Shown here: positions 5,504-10,284 of the stretch, in pieces | Numbering within the stretch: the stretch's first letter is position 1 | How the letters are laid out: each line of letters starts with the position of its first letter | Assembly (NCBI GenBank): GCA_014523665.1 | Contig: JAATVR010000350.1 | Location: 1-10,284 of the forward strand | Origin: Nitrososphaerales archaeon TH526 | Lineage (GTDB): Archaea > Thermoproteota > Nitrososphaeria > Nitrososphaerales > Nitrososphaeraceae | DNA length: 10,284 bases | Direction of reading: 5' to 3' | The notes under the pieces: model-generated | Database searches by the model: none | What the model was told of the DNA's origin: nothing | What the model saw: the letters and a program-made list of their open reading frames with translations, nothing else | Made by a program: the position numbers and the translations under genes

Positions 5504-6120
5504 GCACCAACTTCGTGCTAGTATGTATAACTAGTGGGCCATAGTCTGCTTTAGCTCATATCTTGTGTCTAGGAAGCAATTTGAGTTATCTATTTGCGGT
5601 ATCTGAAGAGCACAGCATGATCGAAGACCCATAATTTCCAGCATTATAATGATGGACCACTAGGTGGTATCTCGATTCTCGATTGTACTGCACCATGAAA
5701 GGGCGAAAATACCTACCCCAAATACACATTCGAAAATGGACCCTGAATGATAAGGACAAAATAAGAAGTGCTTAATTTTAAATGGCAACCCAAGAGCAGG
5801 TGAACGCAAATCTGCTGTTATCGCCGCGATTAGTACGAGATTCACGCATTCGTCTACGTCGTCCATCATAGACCTTATTCACAGCCATATGATTCCCTGT
5901 TATGGACAACTGACCCTGCGTGATTTTGGTTCAATGTGATTCCTCTGAGGCACTCCAATGGGAACATATACACCAAAGATCGACCACCACTACAGAGCAG
6001 TCGACCATTCACTCAATAACTATTGTTCCGTCTTACAACGTATCTCCAATGCTTTAGGCCATACGCCTTGTTCTTGATAATGTTTCAATCTACTATTTTC
6101 CGAAAGCACCACATTACTGC
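5504..6120. other. Long stretch without a convincing gene between amt and SBDS
   Basis: About 620 bases. It holds a small perfect inverted repeat, ACCAC-TAG-GTGGT (5656-5668), and a weaker one, CTAGT (5518-5522) with ACTAG (5530-5534). A 29-codon plus-strand frame at 5782-5871 (MATQEQVNANLL...) and an overlapping 69-codon minus-strand frame at 5660-5869 are present. Neither has a domain, a Shine-Dalgarno or a well-placed TATA box. I looked for tRNA T-arm patterns on both strands and found none that fold. It could hold a small RNA or decayed coding sequence. Confidence 0.5.
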
Positions 6121-6132
6121 ACTATACATATA
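6120..6132 (+). promoter_or_regulatory. Candidate TATA box of the SBDS gene
   Basis: CACTATACATATA is centred about 42 nt before the ATG at 6169, predicting a short leader of roughly 15-20 nt. It is the best TATA-like element upstream of the exosome cluster. Its position argues against the in-frame TTG at 6133 as start. Confidence 0.4.
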
Positions 6133-6168
6133 TTGCTTCCAAGTGGTCTAAGAGTCAAGGATAGACAC

Positions 6169-6861
6169 ATGACTGAATCCAAGATGACTGTCGTAAAGTT
6201 GGTGATTGAAGGTAATAGATTTGAAATCTTAGTTAAACCTGATCTTGCCCTGGAATATAGATTAGGCAAGAGAAGTGATTTGAGCAATGTTTTGATATCT
6301 GATGAGGTATATTCAGATGCAAACAAAGGATCAAGAGCTTCCAGTGATAAGCTTTCTAAATATTTTAAGACAAATGACTCGGGGGAGGTTGCTCGACAGA
6401 TCCTCTTGAATGGTGAACTGAGTTTAACTACGGAGCAGAGGCGAAAAATGGTAGAAGAAAAGAAAAGACAGATTATCGATTACATTAGCAAGAGTTTTGT
6501 TGACCCTAAGACGCATCTTCCGCATCCACCTTTGAGAATTCAAAGTGCTATGGAGGATGTGAGAATTAGCGTAGATCCCTTCAAGAAGGCAGAGGAACAG
6601 GCAAAATCAATCATCGATGCTCTAAGAAAGGTCCTTCCTTTAAAATCCGAAATCTTGAAACTGACGATAACTGTACCACCAAATCACTCAGCTCAAGGAT
6701 ATAGTGCGCTAAAGAGTATAGGAAATTTTAAGAGTGATGAATGGCTCTCTGACGGTTCAGTTCGTGTCACGTTAGAAGTCAATGCAGGCATGAAAGGTAG
6801 GATCATCGAAAAGATTGGATCGGCGACTAGAGGAACAGCTCAAATTAGAGAAGATCTCTAA
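6169..6861 (+). CDS. sdo1: Ribosome maturation protein SBDS (Sdo1 family)
   Basis: 230-aa orthologue of Shwachman-Bodian-Diamond syndrome protein. In eukaryotes this protein, with EFL1, releases the anti-association factor eIF6 from new 60S subunits; the archaeal role is assumed to be similar. Three domains are seen: the N-terminal FYSH domain (1-88, with RFEILVKPDLAL and LISDEVYSDANKG), the helical domain II (89-160, with TTEQRRKMVEEKKRQIIDYI and DPKTHLPHPPLRI), and the ferredoxin-like domain III (163-230, with VPPNHSAQGYSALKSIG and EWLSDGSVRVTLEV). Length is normal for archaea. ATG 6169 was chosen over TTG 6133, which lies next to the TATA-like box; ATG 6184 is a weaker alternative. First gene of the exosome superoperon, 111 nt upstream of rrp4, an arrangement known in many archaea. 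Confidence 0.96.
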   Translation: MTESKMTVVKLVIEGNRFEILVKPDLALEYRLGKRSDLSNVLISDEVYSDANKGSRASSDKLSKYFKTNDSGEVARQILLNGELSLTTEQRRKMVEEKKRQIIDYISKSFVDPKTHLPHPPLRIQSAMEDVRISVDPFKKAEEQAKSIIDALRKVLPLKSEILKLTITVPPNHSAQGYSALKSIGNFKSDEWLSDGSVRVTLEVNAGMKGRIIEKIGSATRGTAQIREDL

Positions 6862-6870
6862 CTGAAATTC

Positions 6871-6885
6871 ACTTAAAATATAAAT
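6871..6885 (+). promoter_or_regulatory. Candidate internal promoter (TATA box) before rrp4
   Basis: ACTTAAAATATAAAT begins 9 nt after the SBDS stop and is a close match to an archaeal TATA box. Transcription would start near 6905-6910, leaving a leader of about 65 nt before rrp4. The exosome genes may therefore be transcribed separately from SBDS as well as by readthrough. Confidence 0.45.
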
Positions 6886-6972
6886 CCCATCATGTTTTCC
6901 AAATGCGAGAAAGAAATGACAAATACTTGTACTAAAAACAATATGATGGATTGGGGGAGATATTGATAGGCT

Positions 6973-7779
6973 ATGCAAGAAATTAAGAGAAAATACGTAG
7001 TTCCTGGGGATAGAATAATTGATGGTAATTTCCGTCCTCTCTCGAATGTGACTAAATCCGGAAATTCCATTTTTGCAACTAGAATTGGTATAGCAGAAGC
7101 TACAAGAGATGGGATCAAGGTAATTCCTTTGTCTGGAGTATATATTCCTCGCGTGAATGATATAGTGATTGGCAAAATTATAGATCATTCTTCTTTATCT
7201 TGGCAGGTCGACATAAGCTCGTGTTTTCCTGCGCATTTGCCCGCTCAAGATGTTTTTGGAAGGGACTTTTCACCAGCCCGCGATGACATGAATAAGCAAC
7301 TTGCAATTGGCGATCTAGTTACTGCGAGAATTATGGCGTTTGACAGGACACGAGATCCTATGCTGACAGTTCAGGATAAGGATCTTGGAAAGATTCCACG
7401 AGGCGAATTTTTGAAAATCTCTGCTACTCGTGTTCCTCGATTAATTGGAAAACGAGGTTCTATGATACAGACAATAGAACAAGCAACCCAGACGAGAATT
7501 TTGATAGGGCAGAATGGTGTAGTCGTGGTTACCGGCAGAAACGCTGAAGGTACTCAACTCGCTATAGGAGCAATTCGGATGGTGGAGGAGGAAGCACATA
7601 CATCAAATCTCACTCAACGGATTAAGACGCTCCTGAACGTTCCTGAACCTCAAACTAGTGAAACCCTTTTGGAGGTGACCTCGCCAGAAAGCCAAAAATC
7701 AGACGGAATCAGACCTGCCACTATTCCCGAAACAGAGGAACAGGTGCCAGAGGAATTGGGAAAAGGTGACAAAGAATAA
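6973..7779 (+). CDS. rrp4: Exosome complex RNA-binding protein Rrp4
   Basis: 268-aa cap subunit of the archaeal exosome. Three Rrp4 or Csl4 molecules sit on the Rrp41-Rrp42 hexamer ring and feed RNA to the active sites. An N-terminal beta domain (1-60, with VVPGDRI) is followed by an S1 RNA-binding domain (about 63-136) and a KH domain (about 145-205) with the GKRG loop at 159-162 inside [10 protein letters not shown]. Residues 222-268 are an acidic, Pro/Glu-rich tail, likely disordered. ATG 6973 is the first possible start, because an in-frame TAG sits at 6967-6969; GGGGGAG lies about 13 nt upstream. The stop overlaps the rrp41 start in TAATG. The family is certain. Confidence 0.97.
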   Translation: MQEIKRKYVVPGDRIIDGNFRPLSNVTKSGNSIFATRIGIAEATRDGIKVIPLSGVYIPRVNDIVIGKIIDHSSLSWQVDISSCFPAHLPAQDVFGRDFSPARDDMNKQLAIGDLVTARIMAFDRTRDPMLTVQDKDLGKIPRGEFLKISATRVPRLIGKRGSMIQTIEQATQTRILIGQNGVVVVTGRNAEGTQLAIGAIRMVEEEAHTSNLTQRIKTLLNVPEPQTSETLLEVTSPESQKSDGIRPATIPETEEQVPEELGKGDKE

Positions 7780-8519
7780 TGGTCCAAACAAGGAGCCTAA
7801 TAGACGAACAAGGGCATAGAACTGATGGGCGAACGATGGACGAGTTGCGCAATGTCAAGATACGAGTGGGAATATTGAAAAATGCGGATGGATCTGCCTA
7901 TATAGAATTTGGGAAAAACAGAATCATTGCGGCTGTCTATGGTCCCAGAGAAGTCCATCCAAAGCACATGGCACAACCTGATAGATGTGTATTAAGGTGT
8001 AGATATCACATGTCACCATTCTCAACTGATACCCGTAAGAATCCCGCCCCCTCAAGAAGGGAAGTTGAAATTTCGAAAGTAATGAGAGAAGCATTAGAAC
8101 CAGCGGTGATGCTCGAGGATTATCCAAGGGCCGCAATCGATGTATTTGTTGAGGTTTTGCAAGCAGATGGAGGTTCCAGGTGTGCTGGTATTACTGCCGC
8201 GTCAGTTGCTTTGGCAGATGCAGGCATCAACATGCGCGATATTGTTCCTGCATGCGCAGCTGGAAAAGTTGATGGGAAAATCGTTCTAGACATTAATGAT
8301 GTAGAGGATAAGGAAGGGAGTGCGGATATGCCATTGGCGTACATGCCGCATCTCGAACGAGTCACTCTTCTGCAGCTAGACGGCATTTTGAACCAGGAAG
8401 AGTTTAATGAGTGTCTGGACAAGGCGTTACAGGGTTGTAAAATGATATATGAAATTCAAAGAAAAGCACTAATTCAGAAGTACTTTGGAGACGAACCGGA
8501 GTTGAAAGAGGAGTCTTGA
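7779..8519 (+). CDS. rrp41: Exosome complex exonuclease Rrp41 (catalytic RNase PH-like subunit)
   Basis: 246-aa phosphorolytic 3'-5' exoribonuclease that can also add tails in reverse. Three Rrp41-Rrp42 dimers form the ring. The RNase PH fold is clear: [18 protein letters not shown] near the N terminus, the RNA/phosphate-binding arginines R93-R94 in [24 protein letters not shown], and the catalytic-site acidic pair D177 and D183 in [10 protein letters not shown], matching the Sulfolobus pattern. ATG 7779 overlaps the rrp4 stop by one base, with a strong AAGGTGA Shine-Dalgarno about 9 nt upstream. The 3' end overlaps rrp42 by 4 nt. Active-site residues are intact, so it should be catalytic. 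Confidence 0.98.
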   Translation: MVQTRSLIDEQGHRTDGRTMDELRNVKIRVGILKNADGSAYIEFGKNRIIAAVYGPREVHPKHMAQPDRCVLRCRYHMSPFSTDTRKNPAPSRREVEISKVMREALEPAVMLEDYPRAAIDVFVEVLQADGGSRCAGITAASVALADAGINMRDIVPACAAGKVDGKIVLDINDVEDKEGSADMPLAYMPHLERVTLLQLDGILNQEEFNECLDKALQGCKMIYEIQRKALIQKYFGDEPELKEES

Positions 8520-9346
8520 GTTCATCAAGACGTTCAACAATAATAGTCGAACATCTTAGAAGGCAACAGATGCGAGAAGCGATCTTGAGATCTAAGAGGC
8601 TCGACGGAAGAGACCTTGATGAAATGAGACCACTAGAGATAGAGCTGGGCATTATCGGCAAGGCAAACGGTTCATCAAGAGTAAGGCTAGGGAATTCGGA
8701 GGTTGTTGCCGGGGTTAAAGTGGAAACAGGAGAACCATTTGAAGGATTGGAGAACAAGGGTGCACTAATTTTGTCAGCAGAGGTCCTCCCGACAGCATCA
8801 CCGTACGTCGAACCAGGACCTCCAGATGAGGAGACTATTGAATTGGCCAGAGTTGTTGATCGAGGAGTAAGAGAATCTGAAATGGTTGATCTTGATAAGT
8901 TAGCACTAATTCCAGGAAAGGTTGTTTATACCATATTCGTTGATTGCAGTATCATAAATTACGATGGCAATCTCTTCGATGCATCATCATACGCCGTTGT
9001 TTCCGCGCTAATGTCTAGCAAACTACCGGTGTTTGAGGTGCAAGAGGACGAAGCAGTGGTAAACACTGGAAAGATAATGGATCCTCCACTTACAACTATC
9101 CCCATTTCCATAACCGCCGTTAAAATGGGAGATTCGGTAATACTCGACCCCACTGCTGAAGAAGAAGCCTGTATGGACGCGAGGATAACAATTACTACCA
9201 ATTCCGAAGGTAAATTTGCAGCCCTCCAGAAGGGATCCACAGGCTCATTTACGATTGACCAGATTAAAAGAGCGGCAGAAATAGCAAGAATTAAAGGAGA
9301 GGAAGTTCGAACCAAAATTAAAGAGATTACTAACAATGGTCACTAG
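8516..9346 (+). CDS. rrp42: Exosome complex subunit Rrp42 (non-catalytic RNase PH-like subunit)
   Basis: 276-aa partner of Rrp41; it contributes to RNA binding and is needed for activity, but has no catalytic site of its own. The RNase PH fold is visible in [49 protein letters not shown] and [16 protein letters not shown]; the acidic catalytic pair seen in Rrp41 is replaced here, as is usual. The start is a TTG at 8516 overlapping the rrp41 stop (TTGA); the next Met (codon 19) would remove part of the N-terminal helix. A purine-rich AGAGGAG sits immediately upstream, closer than ideal, so reinitiation after rrp41 is likely. It overlaps rpl37ae by 11 nt. Confidence 0.97.
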   Translation: MSSSRRSTIIVEHLRRQQMREAILRSKRLDGRDLDEMRPLEIELGIIGKANGSSRVRLGNSEVVAGVKVETGEPFEGLENKGALILSAEVLPTASPYVEPGPPDEETIELARVVDRGVRESEMVDLDKLALIPGKVVYTIFVDCSIINYDGNLFDASSYAVVSALMSSKLPVFEVQEDEAVVNTGKIMDPPLTTIPISITAVKMGDSVILDPTAEEEACMDARITITTNSEGKFAALQKGSTGSFTIDQIKRAAEIARIKGEEVRTKIKEITNNGH

Positions 9347-9569
9347 AAGGAAGCGTAAATCAACATCGCTTAAGGGATTAGGTGTCAAATTTGGAGCGAC
9401 TGTTCGAAAGCGATATGGAGCTGTGTATAGAATCCTTAAGAAGCACAGAAAATGCCCATCTTGTGGCTCCAAGAGATTTTCTCGGATTGCAGTTGGGATA
9501 TGGCATTGTCCAAAATGTCATTTTAAAGTGGCCTCGGGAGCTTATGATATTAGCACACAAGCAATGTAG
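9336..9569 (+). CDS. rpl37ae: 50S ribosomal protein L37Ae (eL43)
   Basis: 77-aa zinc-ribbon protein of the large subunit, found in archaea and eukaryotes. A basic N terminus (VTRRKRKST) precedes GLGVKFGATVRKRYG, then the zinc site C40-P-S-C43 and C58-P-K-C61. It is somewhat shorter than some homologues but complete. The ATG overlaps the end of rrp42 by 11 nt, and the gene's last 26 nt overlap the likely pcc1 frame. The linkage of L37Ae to the exosome genes is conserved in archaea. In some lineages the small RNA polymerase subunit RpoP lies directly after it; it is not here. Confidence 0.96.
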   Translation: MVTRRKRKSTSLKGLGVKFGATVRKRYGAVYRILKKHRKCPSCGSKRFSRIAVGIWHCPKCHFKVASGAYDISTQAM

Positions 9570-9819
9570 ATCGGTGATCAGATTCTCATTCCACCAAGAC
9601 AATGAACGGGCTGGACACATCGCAGAGGCCACATACTCTGCACTTAGCCCGGATACAAAATACTTTTCAAAAGATAGTTCATCTATGTCACAAATTTTTC
9701 TCGAAGACCACATGATGACAATCCGAATGGAAGCGAATGATGTTCATTCTCTGCGTGCAAGTCTAAATTCGTATCTTAGGCTCATTTGTTTATGTGTTGA
9801 CACTTTATCAGATATTTAG
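9544..9819 (+). CDS. pcc1: KEOPS complex subunit Pcc1
   Basis: 91-aa small dimerisation subunit of the KEOPS complex (Kae1-Bud32-Cgi121-Pcc1), which makes the t6A modification at position 37 of ANN-decoding tRNAs. The family is recognised from the fold order and from the C-terminal helix SLRASLNSYLRLI, preceded by the middle ALSPDTKYFSKD segment and ITIRMEA-like strand (MMTIRMEANDVHSLRA). ATG 9544 overlaps rpl37ae by 26 nt. GTG 9574, 4 nt after the rpl37ae stop, is a real alternative (81 aa, starting at V11 before IRFSF) and matches the usual Pcc1 length better. The frame continues upstream to 9382, but that part only shadows rpl37ae. Pcc1 next to exosome genes is a known archaeal arrangement. 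Confidence 0.85.
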   Translation: MILAHKQCRSVIRFSFHQDNERAGHIAEATYSALSPDTKYFSKDSSSMSQIFLEDHMMTIRMEANDVHSLRASLNSYLRLICLCVDTLSDI

Positions 9820-9825
9820 CGTTAT

Positions 9826-9835
9826 GATTTTATGT
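9826..9835 (+). promoter_or_regulatory. Possible TATA box of the prefoldin gene
   Basis: GATTTTATGT lies about 28-37 nt before the ATG at 9863, in the 43-nt gap after pcc1. No Shine-Dalgarno precedes the ATG, so a separate leaderless transcript is possible alongside readthrough. A weak match. Confidence 0.3.
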
Positions 9836-9862
9836 TGGTGTTTGTTAAACCCTTCCATATAA

Positions 9863-10284
9863 ATGAGTGAACAAGAACTTCCACCTTGGCTGAAAGAACA
9901 AGTTTCACGCTTTCAACAGCTCCAACAAAACTTGCAAGCCATTATGATGCAAAAGCAGCAGGTCGAATTGGAGTCCGTGGAGATAGATAGAGCATTAGAG
10001 GACCTTGGTAAGGCAAGTCCAGAAGACACTGTTTACAAGAGCGCCGGCCCATTACTAATTAGAGCTAAGAAAGAGGATATAAGCAAAGAACTAGAAGAAA
10101 AGAAAGAGCTAGCAAAGACTCGTTTGATGGTGCTTTCAAAACAGGAAACAAGGGTGAAGGAAAACCTGAAAGAAGTAGAAAACAAGATTAATCAAATGAT
10201 AAGAGGTGCACAAGGGAATTTAGGTCCCGCTGGGGGACCTGGGATAGTAGGAGGCACCAATTCATCTGCTCAGAGCCCACAATA
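9863..10284 (+). CDS. pfdB: Prefoldin subunit beta (3' end at window edge)
   Basis: Beta subunit of the hexameric alpha2-beta4 prefoldin chaperone, which captures unfolded proteins with its coiled-coil tentacles and passes them to the thermosome. 140 codons can be read. Residues 9-50 form the first coiled-coil helix (QVSRFQQLQQNLQAI, VELESVEIDRALEDLGK). Residues 51-66 form the beta-hairpin region (DTVYKSAGPLLI), and residues 68-115 the second helix, rich in K and E. Residues 116-140 are a Gly/Pro/Ser-rich tail longer than the usual end. The last two bases are TA, in phase as the start of a codon, so the stop may lie one base beyond the window. Prefoldin beta closes the exosome superoperon in many archaea. 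Confidence 0.95.
   Translation, partial: MSEQELPPWLKEQVSRFQQLQQNLQAIMMQKQQVELESVEIDRALEDLGKASPEDTVYKSAGPLLIRAKKEDISKELEEKKELAKTRLMVLSKQETRVKENLKEVENKINQMIRGAQGNLGPAGGPGIVGGTNSSAQSPQ

Noticed and set aside
5600..5640. tRNA-like T-loop (TTCGATC on the minus strand)
   Set aside because: The loop matches, but the 3' side does not pair with GGGTC and no acceptor or anticodon arms follow.
5660..5869. 69-codon minus-strand frame after amt
   Set aside because: No recognisable domain or start signal; composition looks like chance. Kept only as a note on the long gap.
5782..5871. 29-codon plus-strand frame
   Set aside because: Too short to support; the AT-rich sequence directly before the ATG is too close to act as its TATA box.
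6133..6168. TTG start for SBDS
   Set aside because: It abuts the TATA-like box, adds residues not found in SBDS proteins, and an ATG with correct homology begins at 6169.
9382..9543. Longer N terminus for Pcc1
   Set aside because: This part is the out-of-frame shadow of rpl37ae and would give a 145-aa protein, far longer than the Pcc1 family.
1..10284. CRISPR array, transposon, integrase or attachment site
   Set aside because: No spaced repeats, transposase motifs or terminal inverted repeats were seen. The only long tandem repeat is contiguous and in frame inside a gene.

Overview
The window looks like a chromosomal segment of an ammonia-oxidising archaeon of the Nitrososphaeria (Thaumarchaeota), probably a Nitrososphaerales relative. 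The evidence is archaeal-type ribosomal proteins (L18e, L37Ae, S9 ending in KSYR), an archaeal exosome cluster, an Amt ammonium transporter with a signal peptide, a membrane-anchored blue copper protein, and an RNA polymerase subunit D that lacks the Fe-S domain. Gene starts often have TATA-like boxes about 25-40 nt upstream and little Shine-Dalgarno signal, which is typical of archaea that use leaderless mRNAs. The assignment is inference; no 16S or amoA gene is present to confirm it.

Left part (1-1175): a minus-strand amicyanin-like cupredoxin is divergent from a small plus-strand CxxC...CxxC protein. The 173-nt region between them carries two adjacent inverted repeats. A nested stem-loop follows the small zinc-finger gene, where it converges with the ribosomal operon.

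Middle left (1176-3561): a minus-strand operon runs rpoD (rpo3) - rpl18e - rpl13 - rps9, with overlaps of 8 and 4 nt between the last three genes. It is the core of the conserved archaeal rpoD/ribosomal cluster, but rps13/rps4/rps11 are not upstream and rpoN/rpoK/rps2 are not downstream. Upstream of rpoD, on the same strand, a small gene encodes a predicted secreted peptide built from a perfect 75-bp tandem repeat.

Centre (3562-6168): a single ammonium transporter gene is flanked by two gene-poor stretches of about 450 and 700 bases. It is followed by a strong T-rich terminator.

Right part (6169-10284): a plus-strand exosome superoperon runs SBDS - rrp4 - rrp41 - rrp42 - rpl37ae - pcc1 - prefoldin beta. 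It links ribosome maturation, 3'-5' RNA processing and decay, a large-subunit protein, a tRNA t6A-modification (KEOPS) subunit and a co-translational chaperone. The rrp4-rrp41-rrp42-rpl37ae-pcc1 genes all overlap. The prefoldin gene reaches the window edge, where a partial TA- codon may be its stop.

I did not find a clearly new multi-gene system. The most unusual items are the tandem-repeat secreted peptide, the Rpb3-like zinc loop in subunit D, and the structured non-coding DNA in the left region.
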